DNA from: Diphasiastrum complanatum
Taxonomy: Eukaryota; Streptophyta; Lycopodiopsida; Lycopodiales; Lycopodiaceae
Assembly: GCA_029204225.1 (NCBI GenBank)
Contig: MU831549.1
Span: 124,001 to 188,000, forward strand
Reading direction: 5' to 3'
Length of the DNA: 64,000 nucleotides
How positions within the stretch are numbered: the first letter of the stretch is position 1; each line of letters starts with the position of its first letter. Of the stretch, positions 12,013 to 23,214 are shown one piece after another. The notes beneath the pieces are model-generated. The model saw nothing but the letters and a program-made list of their open reading frames with translations, searched no databases and was not told the origin of the DNA. The position numbers were made by a program, and so were the translations under genes.

Positions 12013-12531
12013 TCATGCCAGCAAACCATCAATGATTTGAATAAAGGGTTGATCCAAAAGTGATTCTTCAAGTCTACAAATCTTCCACTCTTGAAACATC
12101 ACATTTCCACCATTATCAACTTCTTTGGTGGAAAACATGTAGATTCTACAATCTCTACTTGAAGAGCAAAACACTACCATTATTTCTATCATTGAAGTAG
12201 GATAATCTTTGGTCCTTACATTGAAATGATGATGCACAAAGCATTTGGACACAAAGATTTCCAAAACAAATGATGTTTCATCTTGTATGACTTTATTCAA
12301 ATTATTACAAAAATAGTTATCCAATGGAATTGCTTTATCAACAACAAATGTAGATTTGAAAGCATTGAGTTTCATTGTCTTGTCAAACAAAGTACTAAAT
12401 ACCATGAATCTTAAAGATAAGAAACAAGTCACTTCATTTCTACTAATACTATCCAAAAAGTATGCAACGATAGTAGACTCTCCAATGCTCACCACCCTTG
12501 CAAGATGCACACTTGAATGGCTAATTTGCAT
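12013..12531 (-). other. 172-codon open frame inside a copia remnant, unrecognised
   Basis: An open minus-strand frame lies between the copia protease remnant and the probable polypurine tract. Its residues show no integrase, reverse transcriptase or RNase H motif that I can see. By position it belongs to the decayed copia element. It could be a derived region of that element or a chance frame. Confidence 0.3.
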
Positions 12532-12693
12532 GCAATTTTGATGACTTGACCTTTGTCATTGAGGACCTCCTTGGAACTCTCAGGTTTTGAGGTTGATCCT
12601 CAAGATCTTCCTCTCTTTGATGCTCCTCCTCAATGCTAGCAAGATCTCATTTTGACAAAATCTCCTTTTAAGTGATCTCCTCCTTTGCCAGGT

Positions 12694-13110
12694 TCACATT
12701 CTCAAAAGCAATATTAGCTTCCAATTTAAACAATCTTCCATGTTTGAATCCTTTTGGAATGCAAACATCATTCTTAAAAAAGGAACAAACTCCATCTTAA
12801 AGTGGACATCCAAACCACTTTCCACATGTTGACCAACACTTAGCATATTTTTTGTGATTGATGGTACAAAAAGAACATTGTCTAGAGACATTCTCTTGGA
12901 ATATCCTAGACACAAAGGGATGGCTCCAATGCCCTCTATTCTACATTCTTCATTACTTGATGTAAATATGGACTTTTGAGCACCATTAAAATAAAGTAGA
13001 GTTAAGAAAAAAATCTTTTTGAAAGGTTATGTGGGAGCTAGCCCCACTATCAATCCACCATGACTCCAATGAGTTGCTTTTGGTTGTTGGTGAAGATGAA
13101 GATGCCATCA
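12694..13110 (-). pseudogene. Copia protease remnant
   Basis: The minus strand reads LDNVLFVPSITKNMLSVGQ, a hallmark of the C-terminal part of copia protease before the pre-integrase segment. Upstream (about 13020-13100) a degraded equivalent of the protease active-site region is readable only with stops. Together with the LTR-like sequence at 10870-11810 this marks a minus-strand copia element that has lost integrase, RT and RNase H. Confidence 0.6.
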
Positions 13111-13434
13111 AGGATGATTACCCTGATCGATCAATTCATATAGATCAAACGACCAAAATTGGTCTTCTAGTAGTTGACTCCTCAGAGCTAGTGATCATAT
13201 AGAGAGAGATTTAAAAAGTATTCAAAACCATAGCAATTGATTTGCTTTTGTAAGTAGGATCATGCGCTTATCAGCGCGATTGTCTTGTGATCTGATAGTT
13301 GTTATTACAACATTGAATATATATATGGTGTTTATAATATTTTGATTTTTCTAACTTTTTAATTTCAATTCCTAAATTTTGATTTTTGAATTTTTAGTTT
13401 TTGATTTTTAAAAGTTTTAAAAGGTTTCACGTGC

Positions 13435-13562
13435 GCTCTTTTACTATACCGAGCATAGCAAAAGAGCGGACATGGTTCCTTTTGCTATGCTGAGCATAAC
13501 AAAAGTTTTTGTGTTATGCTTAACAACTTTCGAAGCTATGATCAGCATAGAAATGAGCATGG
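13435..13562 (+). repeat. Second foldback element copy, truncated by a family-2 LTR
   Basis: A reverse-complement relative of 5597-5789. A 33-bp hairpin at 13435-13467 and a palindrome of the CTATGCT/AGCATA type at 13485-13499 are followed by the CTTTCGAAGCTATG segment also present near 5600. The sequence stops at 13562, where family-2 LTR sequence begins. Confidence 0.55.
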
Positions 13563-13905
13563 GTCAGCCGACAGGTTAGAGCCCATTCCCCAAGAGCTTA
13601 ACCCATTCACGTTCATGCAAGGAACACTCAGAACCACAAGCCGCGACAAATATGGAGACAACCAGTTCCTGGACCAAATGGTCCCGACAGCATACCGCTG
13701 GCGCCACGGCCCGAATGGTCCCGATGGCATACCGCTGGCATCCCAGGATACGACCCTCAGCTATGTGCCAACTTAAAAATTTTGAAAACGGCCTTACAAC
13801 TGGCGCTTTAACCGAACACTGAAACCCAGAAGGTAATCAAAGTCAGTTTGAGGAAAATTCCACTTTATTGATAAATCTGAGAAGGTTACATTTCAAGTGA
13901 GTGGC
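13563..13905 (-). repeat. Family-2 LTR fragment
   Basis: Matches the reverse complement of the middle of the family-2 LTR, including the AATAAA polyadenylation-like signal (TTTATTGATAAA near 13863). It is cut on the right by a family-1 LTR fragment starting at 13906. The five bases before that junction are GTGGC. Confidence 0.75.
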
Positions 13906-14047
13906 TGTTGCGCCAGCGCCTCAAAGGGCACTGGGACGTGAGCGGTTTTCCCAACACGCGCTTAAGTCTAACATTCATCCATCATGCACTTACGTAAAAT
14001 CCAACTCAGAATCCGTCCCCAAAAGGTAACCAAAGGCAAAGACAAGC
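13906..14047 (-). repeat. Family-1 LTR fragment (3' end only)
   Basis: Begins TGTTGCGCCAGCGCC, the reverse complement of the family-1 LTR end, and runs 142 bp before being cut by a family-2 LTR at 14048. The last five bases, CAAGC, are the likely insertion target of that LTR; the partner copy was not found. Confidence 0.75.
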
Positions 14048-15267
14048 TGTAGCGCAGGCATCCCAAAGGGAGTCGGGAACCACGACTCAGCTTCCCAACC
14101 TTCAACTCTTGCCATCCAAACTCACTTGACATACAAGCAGCCAACTCGCCAACAACGATCAGACTTAACCAACTTGAAGTTCCTGAAAACCAACATTGAG
14201 ATCCAACCTGGCGCCATGCCAGATCGGGGGTCTCGATGTGGGTGACTTCCCTCCAAGCAAGCCGCCCGACATACATCAAACTTAACCAACTCGAAGCTTT
14301 GTTACAAACGAGTAACATCCAATCCGAGCAAGCGGTCTGACTTACATCAGACTTAACCAACTGAAAGCTTCGTCACGAGCGCTGGAAGCCAACCTGGCGC
14401 CACGCCAGACTGGACAGCCATAAACAGGTAACTTCCACCCAAGCAAGCCATCCAACTCAGCCGACAGGTTAGAGCCCGTTTCCCAAGAGCTTAACCCATT
14501 CACGTTCATGCAAGGAACACTCAGAACCACAAGCCACGACAGATATGGAAACAACCAGTTCATGGACAAAATGGTCCCGACAGCATACCGCTGGCACCAT
14601 GGACCGAATGGTCCCGAAGGCATACCGCTGGCGTCCCGGAATACGACCCTCAGCTATGTGCCAACTTAAAAATTTGGAAGCGGCCTTACACTTGGTGCTT
14701 TTACCGAACACTGAAACCCAAAAGGTAATCAGAGTCAATTTGAGAAAAATCTCACTTTATTGATAAATCTGAGAAGGTTAAATTTCAAGTGTGTGACCGA
14801 CCCTAGTCTCCGGGGCGCTAGCATGCCAAGGCGAGAGCCATGACAACATTCCAGCAAGGGAGGTTGAGACTTGGTTGGAGCTCGTCCTGAGTCGCAACCC
14901 ACACTCCCCTATAGTATTGGTGGGATTTGCCACCCCCCCCCTCATACCAGGCACTCTACCCAAGTTGGTAAAACACGTTTTTCTCTCTCTAGGATTTTCT
15001 CTTTATAGAAAGTCATTTTCTCTCTCTAGATTTTATTGATCCCCAGGCTTCCTTTAATCATGCCTAGATCGTGTGAGGTGATTGCACATCGATCTGAGCT
15101 CTCTGGACTCCGCTAGAAACGATCAAAGATTTTCAGCCATAGGAACTTGGCGCCGGCTGGATTCTTGTCACAGTGGCGCCGGGAGCGGCAGGGGCGCTGC
15201 TGGCACCGGGGACATAGCTGGCGCTGATGGCACTAGAAGTAAAGCTTGTAAAGGTAGCTTTACAACA
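14048..15267 (-). repeat. Complete family-2 LTR
   Basis: 1,220 bp, running from TGTAGCGCAGG (the reverse complement of the LTR end) to CTTTACAACA (the LTR start). It carries the AATAAA-type signal near 14756 and the GGCGCC-rich start region near 15150-15240. On the right it abuts a polypurine tract (TCCACCCCACCTTTATAAAA read on plus), so it was the 3' LTR of a minus-strand element. Confidence 0.85.
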
Positions 15268-15474
15268 TCCACCCCACCTTTATAAAATCTGATGTCCTCA
15301 TCAGATGTCAGATTAAAGTAAAGGTGTCTCCCAATTAAAATAACTATACATTTAAGCTACTTGGCACAGTACTCAATCTACTGGCCACTTTTTATTAACA
15401 TTGAAGCTGGCTCACCACAAGTCGGAGGCTCAGCTCTTTGTACTGAAAGATTACATAACTTTAAAATATACTTC
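15268..15474 (-). mobile_element. Family-2 internal 3' end, truncated
   Basis: Matches the reverse complement of 17944-18147, the last 200 bp of the family-2 internal region including the polypurine tract. At 15474/15475 it switches abruptly to plus-strand family-2 LTR sequence, giving a head-to-head junction. Confidence 0.75.
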
Positions 15475-18188
15475 CAACGCTCGTGACGAAGCTTTCAGTT
15501 GGTTAAGTCTGATGTAAGTCAGATGGCTTGCTTGGAATGAATGTTACTCGTTTGTAACGAAGCTTCGAGTTGGTTAAGTTTGATGTATGTCGGGCGGCTT
15601 GCTTGGAGGGAAGTCACCCACATCGGGACCCCCGATCTGGCATGGCGCCAGGTTGGATCTCAATGTTGGTTTTCAGGAACTTCAAGTTGGTTAAGTCTAA
15701 TCGTTGTTGGCGAGTTGGCGGCTTGTATGTCAAGTGGGTTTAAATGGCAAGAGTTGAAGGCTGGGAAGCTAAGTCATGGTTCCCGACTCCCTTTGGGATG
15801 CCTGCGCTTCATGTGGTATTAGAGCCGACTGGCTGGTCAGCTATGTGGATCTCACGGAAATGGCCACGGTTTGGGGTTCATCAAGACAACTGTTGTGCAA
15901 GGTGCTGCCCACAGTGTAAGCACGGGTGCGTCGACGGTCAGGGTGGTCGGGGGGACTTGATGAGTCAAGGTGTTGCCCTTGAGGTGTAAGCATGGTCAGT
16001 TCTCGCGGTTCGGGCCTGGCGCTGTCTACAGGTATGACAGATGAGGCAGTGTGCTGCCATTAGGTTGGTGTAAGCACGGTCTGTGCCTTGTGGGGTGCGG
16101 CACGACATATTCGAACTGTACGGATTAACCATTGATACAGAGATGCTGCTCGAATTCGGGTGTAAAGCACGGGTGGTTAGCTGCCGATGCGGGATAGCTG
16201 CCGATCGTTTAGCTATAAGGGCTATCGACCAAAAAGTGGTGGGACGTGACTGAGGCAATGTGCTGCTTAATGGTGAAAGCACGGATAGTTGAAGGGGTGT
16301 CCTATGTGGGCTGATTCCGTGATCGATTTGTATGGGCGCGGCCAGGCAAAGGTCCGTTGGCAGGACCATCTCAAAGGGGGACCTTGTCTTTGCTACTTGT
16401 TAGTAAACCTACCTGAGTGTCTTACTTGTATGTATTCGTGGTGAGTCTTAGTACTCGTGCTTTGCCTGGTTTGCATAATTGCTTGTGATACAAGGAGCTG
16501 ATGGCTCGAGAAGGAACCTTTTCTTTTGAAGGCTGATACCATCAAACAAAGAGGACTACAGAATCTGTGGGGCGGATTTGCAGTTCTAGTACTCGCACGT
16601 GAACGGCAACGAAACGACTTAATGTTTGCAAAGGATGGATGGCTAGCCTGTTTCTTGGGTTAGTTTCATTTGCGACAACGCCCACCAGACGCAAGCAGTT
16701 AGTCAAAAGTTGGAAAGGGCAATTTCAGGAGAGATCTTTTGTGGAGCAGTTGGTCTTCATTTTGGGACGGCCACTTTTGGAACTGAAACTCACTGAGCAT
16801 GGGTAATATCCGGAATCAGTTGGGTTTTTTCTCAATGGGGAAAGACTAGGATCCTCTTCAGAGATTGGCAACAAGTTGGATCGAGCCATAATCCTAGCAG
16901 ATGGGAAGCAAAGTGTTGGAAAGGCTTTTTGTCCGAAGAACTCTACTCTAAGTCCCATCAGCTGATTTTATAAGTGGAGGGGAACTATCACACACATCTC
17001 TCTCTTGGGGCAAATTTGGAATGAAAGTTGATCAAAATGGGGGCAAATTCAAGGTGACCTTGCCATGCTCACACGAGGAGACTGGCGACCTTTGGACCTA
17101 ATAAGTTGACAAGTTTTTACTGTGGAAAGGAAAGTTTGTTATAGGCTTTCTCTGGATTAGCAATGATGAGGAAACATATGAGTATGTTGGCTTGTGTTAC
17201 GTGTAAGGTAGCTGATCAATGAAGGAACTGTGAAAGTTGAGTCTTGCATGAGAGACTTGGTATTTCGAACGGACGCTAAGGGACAGTTCCCGTTGAGATC
17301 GGACTAGTGCAAACTCTGGGTGCATGTGTCTGAGTCAAAGAGAGCTACTTGAAGCCAAAATCGATGTACACTTCTTGTTTTGACTGTGAGGCAACTGACC
17401 AGTGATGGAATTGTAAAAGTCAAGTTTTGCGCGACGGACATGGTGCTTCAAACAAACGCGAAGAGATAGTTCGGATGCGGATCAAACTGGTGCGACCCTT
17501 TGGCTTTCCACGAGGTCAATGGTTACATTTGGGCTGATTCAAAGAGCTACTTCAAGCTAAGTGAGAGGTGCATTGCGGAGTACTCAATCTTTGCCTACCT
17601 TAAAGAGCCAAGATGGAAAAGTATCAAGATCAGGCTGGGACAAGGAGAGAAATCAAGGTGCAGAAGCAACAAGGCACGGAGTGGACCATAAAGTGGGCAA
17701 TCAAACGATAAATCCTTTGGCTCAGGGAGCCCTGATACCTGTGCAGAACTGAACAAATCTGGAGCTCAGGGGGCTCAACACAAAGTGCATCAAGGACAAA
17801 TCAGGAGCTCAAAGGAGTTCCAAAGTCGAAAGTCAGAAGCGACAGGGGCGAACATTTCAAAGAAAGGCCTCTGTCACTAGTTAATAAGGTTTTTGGGTTT
17901 TACGAAAGCGATATCAAATCTACGCTTTTCCCAGACAAAGATATATTTTCAAGTTATGTAATCTTTCAGTACAAAGAGCTGAGCCTCCGACTTGTGGTGT
18001 GCCAGCTTCAATGTTAATAAAAAGTGGCCAGTAAATTGAGTACTGTGCCAAGTAGCTTAAATGTATAGTTATTTTAATTGGGAGACACCTTTACTTTAAT
18101 CTGATATCTGATGAGAACATCAGATTTTATAAAGGTGGGGTGGATGTTGTAAAGCTACCTTTACAAGCTTTACTTCCGGCGCCATCGG
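15475..18188 (+). mobile_element. Non-coding family-2 element G (partial 5' LTR, full internal region, start of 3' LTR)
   Basis: 15475-15811 is the last 337 bp of a family-2 LTR, ending TGCGCTTCA (usual end CTACA). A primer site follows at 15814-15825, TGGTATTAGAGC, one base off the usual TGGTATCAGAGC. The internal region runs to 18147 (about 2.3 kb) and ends in the polypurine tract AAAGGTGGGGTGGA. A 3' LTR begins TGTTGTAAAGCTACC at 18148. No gag, protease, RT or integrase is readable on either strand. It is therefore a non-autonomous, LARD-like element that needs proteins made elsewhere. Confidence 0.8.
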
Positions 18189-18575
18189 TGCGACCAATCA
18201 CACCAGAACTATAGGGGGAGTCCGGCAGACAGAAACTTGGGCAGCTCAACCAGCGCCATGAATTCAGTCGCCAGGTCTCAGCTCCCTCTACCAGCATGAG
18301 CCAGGCACAATGCCCTGCACATGTTGGTGGCCCCGAGACCAGTCAGTCTATGTATGAATGTAACCTCTTTCAAATTTAATAAAGTTGATCCTTGGGGATG
18401 ATTACCATTTCGGTTTCGCCTCCGGGACTGGTCCAAGTGGAAGGACCCTTACTACAACCTTTTTGCGTCGCCGGCGCCTAAGGGTCCACGTCACCGACAT
18501 GTGACTCGTCGCTATGCCATTTGGTCAGTTTGGCGACCACTATGCCTTGCATTCCATGTGTGGCTTTTCTTTGCC
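18148..18575 (+). repeat. Family-2 LTR start joined to a family-1 LTR, left part
   Basis: The first 41 bp are the family-2 LTR start. From about 18189 the sequence is plus-strand family-1 LTR, including AATAAA near 18379. It is interrupted at 18575 by element B and resumes at 24857. The switch falls where the two LTR families share the GAATCACA...CTATAGGGG segment. That fits either template switching in reverse transcription or a genomic recombination. Confidence 0.7.
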
Positions 18576-19493
18576 TGTTGCGTCGGCGCCTCAAAGGGTG
18601 CTGGAACTTGAGCGGTTTCCCCAACACGTGCTTAAGTCTAACATTCATCCATCATGCACTTACGTAAAAGCCAACTCAGAAACATAACAAGCTTAACCAT
18701 TTAGACTTAAGAAAATTGGAATCCCGACCAACCCGAAAGCCAATTCAGAATCCGTCCCCAAAAGGTAACCAAAGGCAAAGACAAGCCACACATGAAACCC
18801 AAGGCATAGTGGTCGCCAAACTGACCGATTGGCATAGCATCAAGCCCCATGTCGATGACAGGGACCCTTAGGCGCCAGCGACACAAAAAGGTTGTAGTAA
18901 GGGTCCTTCCACTTGGACCAGTCTCGGAGGCGAAACCGAAATGGTAATTATCCCCAAGGATCAACTTTATTAGATTTGGAAGAGGTTACATTCATACATA
19001 GACTGACCGGTCTCGGGGCCACCAACACGTGCTGGGCATTGTGCCTGGCTCGTGCTGGTAGAGGGAGCTGAGACCTGGCGACTGGATTCCTGGCGCTGGT
19101 TGAGCTGCCCAAGTTTCTATCTTCCGGACTCCCCCTATAGTTCTGCTATGATTTGGCGCACCCCCTCTGTTCTGAAACATAGTGCTTTCTGGTAAAGCAC
19201 GCTTTTTGGGACTTAGTTTTTATTTTGCTGATTAAGCCTGGCAAGCTTGGCAGAATCAGTCTGGCTCCCGGACATGGGTCCCGGGAGCCGTTTCGGTGAC
19301 AGAATCAACTTGCTTCCTGACTAGGCCATGACTCGAGCTCCAGAGCTAGCTCATGACTTGTGACTACTTGACTGGCTCACCACAGGTCGGAGGCTCAGTC
19401 CTTGACGTTCTAACTTGCTCTGGGACCTTAGGGAGTGTCACCCCTTAGAGTCTTACAAGGCACGCTGGGTGCACCTGAGTCAGCTTTACAACA
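18576..19493 (-). repeat. Element B 3' LTR
   Basis: 918 bp, from TGTTGCGTCGGCGCC (LTR end in reverse complement) to GCTTTACAACA (LTR start). An AATAAA-type signal in reverse complement (TTTATTAG) lies near 18965. Confidence 0.9.
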
Positions 19494-19509
19494 TCCTCCC
19501 CTCGTTTGA
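19494..19509 (-). promoter_or_regulatory. Element B polypurine tract
   Basis: Reverse complement TCAAACGAGGGGAGGA ends directly at the LTR start. The same tract borders the 3' LTR of element A. It primes plus-strand DNA synthesis in LTR elements. Confidence 0.85.
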
Positions 19510-19734
19510 AAAAGCTGATGTCCTCATCAGGGCCAAACTAGACCTAGGACGTATGGCACGGGCTTAATTCACCGGCCTTAACAACTTTGAATCACAAAAT
19601 ACATTGGCAGTAGCACAGGAAAAGTGTAGATAAAGTTCACTTACGTAAAACCTGTGTAAAGCTGCAAGTGATTTATTGGCAAACTTAAGAAAGATACCGA
19701 GAAGTTCCTTGAACTTCAGAATGGCCATGAATGT

Positions 19735-19944
19735 TCATGTAGGAGGCATGCCGCCAGGTAGTGCTTTGTGTGCCGATCTGGGAAGACGGCTATTGTGTTG
19801 GTTCTTCTGCAGATAATCTGTTAGTACTTCAGGGGCTCCCTCCTTAAATTTGTCTTCGTACTCCCAAGAAGCCTCAATAAGTGGAGCCCGTAGCCACTTC
19901 ACTAGATATTCACGTTGAACGCCAGTTCGCTTTCTATGTGTCAA
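19735..19944 (-). pseudogene. Chromodomain at the end of element B pol
   Basis: Reads VQREYLVKWLR then IEASWEYEDKF, the core of a chromodomain as found at the C-terminus of chromovirus integrases, where it is thought to steer integration to marked chromatin. It lies one frameshift downstream of the integrase frame (near 19941). About 60 residues, then a short tail ending GGMPPT before the stop. Confidence 0.85.
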
Positions 19945-21130
19945 TATTTGTTCTGGTACAAGCTGCCTCTTCGTATCATCAAGTGTCGTTGTGGGTGACG
20001 AAGTTCGTGTTGCCGATCAAATCGCTCATCTGGTTTGTATCGTTTGAGTAATGAGATATGAAACACATTGTGTATATCCAAGCTGGATGGCAGCGCTAAT
20101 CGGTAAGCCACTGGGTTGATCTTCTTGGTGACATAATATGGTCCCGCATAAGGTCGAGCGAACTTATGAGAAAAACCTTTTAGTAACGCAATGTTCTTTG
20201 TGTTCAGCCATATTTGATCACCTTCGTCAAATTCCAGTTCTCGTCGATGTGGGTTTACGTCAACTGCCATACTCCTTTGTGACTGCTCTAAAAATGCCTT
20301 CACCTCTGTCAGCTTTGTGTGCCACTCATTGATGAATTCCTCCACAGTGGGTACTGGTGTTTCCTGCACGCCTGTAAGAAAAGAGCTTGGAACAATCGGT
20401 AGCTGACCATTGCTTATCTCGATGGGTGCCCTTCCAGTAGATCTGTTCACTTGGTTGTTATGTGCAAACTTGAGAATATCCAAGTAGTTGACCCAATCGG
20501 ATTGGTCCCAAGCGACATAATTTCGTAAATATTGTTCACTCTGTCGATTGACTCGCTTCGTTTGCCCATTTGTCTGAGGGTGATATGCAGTACTGAAATT
20601 CAGTCCGGTTCCCACGAGGCAAAATAGACAAGTCCAAAACTTTTCGACGAACTTGGTGTCTCGGTCAGAAATAATCGTTCTAGGCAGCCGTGGTATTTGA
20701 AAACACATTTGAAAAATAACCTTGCCACTTCTTCAGCTGTCACTGAACTTTTAGTTGGTACTAGATGAACTTGCTTTGAAAACCAGTCAACCACCACATA
20801 AATTGAGTCGAAGCCTTGGCACCGTGGTAGTTGAACAATAAAATCCATGCTCACCGAATCCCATGGGTATGCTGGTACCGGTAATGGTTGGAGTAGTCCA
20901 GCTGGAGCTAGCGGTTCCACCTTCACTTGTTGACATGTCGGGCATGTTTGCACATAGGATTCAACGTCTGCCCACATACTTGGCCAATAGAAGCCTCTTT
21001 TGATAAGTTCATACATGCGATTCACCCCTGGATGCCCGGCGGCTAGTACGTCATGATGTTCTCGCAAGACTTTCTTCCTCAGGTTGATGTTGTCTGGGAC
21101 ATATACTCTGCGTTGTTTATAAACAACCAT
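19941..21130 (-). pseudogene. Element B integrase
   Basis: The frame ending at 20600 carries the HHCC zinc-binding segment (H in REHHDV, H in AGHPGVNR, then CPTCQQVK) and the first catalytic Asp in SVSMDFIVQLP. After a frameshift near 20700 the frame 20708-19941 gives the second Asp (ISDRDTKF) and the YHPQTNGQTKRVNR segment. Ty3 integrases normally have Glu in QTERVN; here it is Lys, so the catalytic triad is incomplete. The downstream part (GPYYVTKKINPVAYRLALP, HNVFHISLLKRY) is the usual C-terminal DNA-binding region before the chromodomain. Confidence 0.9.
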
Positions 21131-21139
21131 TTGATCTTT

Positions 21140-21721
21140 TCAAGTGAAATGTTTATGAGGCTTTCCCAGCTGGAATTCGATCATTAAGTCCTTCGCCAAT
21201 GCATCTACACCATAATTCTCCCTGATTTCTTGGAGTAGGCCAGTCACCTGAGTTGTCACTGTTGCCATCAAGTGTTCATGTCTACGTAGTGCGTCCGCCA
21301 CCACATTGTTCTTTCCCGCCGTGTGTAAAATGTCTATATTGAATTTTGAGAGAAAGTTTTGCCATCGCATTTGCTTTGGCGTGAGCATACCTTGGGATGA
21401 GAAGTACTTGAGTGATACATTATCAGTGAACACCTTTAAGGGTTTTCCTGCCACATAATGTCTCCAATGCTCCACTGCTTGAACTACTACGACCATTTCT
21501 TTTTCATGAGTTGGCCATCGTCGCTCTACGTCACTCAATTTCTTTGAAAAATATGCAACAGGTTTTCCATCTTGCATCAGCACGGCCCCAATAGCAAAGT
21601 TCAACGCGTCTGTATGTATTTCAAAAGGTTTGCTAAAGTCCGGTAAGGCAAGGATGGGTTCTTGAGTGATCCGTCGTTTTAGTTCTTGGAACGCTGCTTC
21701 ACATTCCGGTGTCCATGTCAT
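21140..21721 (-). pseudogene. Element B RNase H
   Basis: Shows MTWTPECEAAFQELKRRI, the HTDALNFAIGAVL segment (usual TDAS; Ser replaced by Leu), VAYFSKKLS, HEKEMVVVVQAVEHWRHY and VFTDN, then KFNIDILHTAGKNNVVADAL. In Ty3 elements this domain removes RNA template during reverse transcription. It is separated from the RT by a TAG at about 21737 and from the integrase by a TGA near 21131. Confidence 0.88.
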
Positions 21722-21739
21722 CTTCAGATGAGTCTTGGT

Positions 21740-22849
21740 CTACTCCAACTGTGGTGCCACAATTTTGCTAAATGCCTCAATGAATCTCCTGTAAAAGTTA
21801 CATAAGCCCACAAAGGATTTGATGCCATGAACAGTTTTAGGTGCTAGCCAATCCAAGATAGCCTTGATCTTCTTAGGATCCATTCGAATCCGTCTGTGGC
21901 CTATAACATGTCCAAGGAAGTCAACTTCCTCCACCACAAACTCACATTTCTCACTTTTCGCGAACAAGTAGTTCCTCCTCAGTCGTTGGAGAATTGTCCT
22001 TAAATGTTTAATGTGATCTTTAAGGTTCCGGCTAAATACTAATATGTCATCGATGTACACAATGACAAATTCATCCAGGCAGTCTTAAAATATATTGTTC
22101 ATCAATGTGCAAAAAGTGGCTGGTGTGTTTGTTAGACCGAATGGCATCACCAGAAACTCGTGACTCCCGTACCGCGTTCGAAACGCCGTTTTGTGCTCAT
22201 CACCTTTAGCTATTTGAATTTGATGATATCCAGATTTGAGATCTATTCGGCTAAAGTACTTGGCATGTTTAAGTTGGTCGAATAGGTCATCAATTCTAGG
22301 CATGGGGTACTTGTTCTTGATGGTACTCTTGTTAAGCATGCAATAATCCACACACATTCAAAGAGTTTTGTCCGCCTTTTCCACGAACAACATTGGGGCT
22401 CCAAAAGGTGAAGTGCTAGGTCTAATAAAACCTTTGTCTATCAATTCACCAAGTTGTCCTTTCAGTTCCGCCAACTCCTCTTGTGACATTCTGTAGGGTG
22501 CTCGTGAAGTTGGCTCTGTTCCTGGTACCAACTCAATTTTATGGTCCACTGGTCTTCGAGGAGGTAGCTTAGCTGGGAGTTCCTCCGGGAACACATCGCT
22601 AAATTCTTCTAGCAGATCTACCACTTCTTTTGGCAAGTTTTCTCGTCGCACGCTTTTCCCTTCTGGGACTTCTCGGCAGATGCAAAGAAAGCACTTTGAC
22701 CTTTTCCCTTTCGCCATTCTTTTCATTGCTAATGCTGCAACCGGATTTTGTTCAATATCGGTATCCTTAGCATTTCCTCCGGGCAGGGCTTTTGTCACGC
22801 AGATTTGTCCCTTATAATCCAAGAGGACCAAGTTTGAGCTCCTACCCAA
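21740..22849 (-). pseudogene. Element B reverse transcriptase
   Basis: The protein reads through linker LLEEFSDVFPEELP, then [78 protein letters not shown] and the catalytic VYIDDILVFSR. One frame is kept, with TGA near 22358 (an Arg codon CGA is expected just before MCVDY) and TAA near 22083. Both are explained by C-to-T changes. The C in VDYC is usually Arg, again a C-to-T change. Confidence 0.9.
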
Positions 22850-23214
22850 ACTGCGATACAGTGCTCATTTAACCAAGGGAGGCCCAAAATCACATCGAAG
22901 GCATCCATCTCTAAAATCACAAAGCTAAGTTTAGCCTTCCATCTTCCAATCTGCACCGGGATGTTCAATGTCGCTTTGTCTGCATCTAGTGCTCCCTTCG
23001 CTGTTTCTACCTTGAGAGTAGATGTAACATTCCTGGTCGGCAAGCTGAATTGTTCCACTACGCTCCTTGAGATATAGTTATGTGAAGCTCCGGAGTCGAT
23101 CATGAAATCTGACTTCCTCCCCGCGATCTTTCCTGATAAGAATAACAATCTTGAATCAATCTTGGGGGTTGCCCCATGGAAGTTCCTTTCCATACTTGTG
23201 TGTCGTCCACTCAT
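22795..23214 (-). pseudogene. Element B aspartic protease
   Basis: 139 codons with the active-site motif FMIDSGASHNYIS intact, then LKVETAKG and MDAFDVILGLPWLNEH, the flap and C-terminal parts of a Ty3 protease. The frame differs from that of the RT downstream (frameshift in 22795-22849). The start at 23214 is only the first Met of the surviving frame; the fusion partner gag that normally precedes it is missing. Confidence 0.88.
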
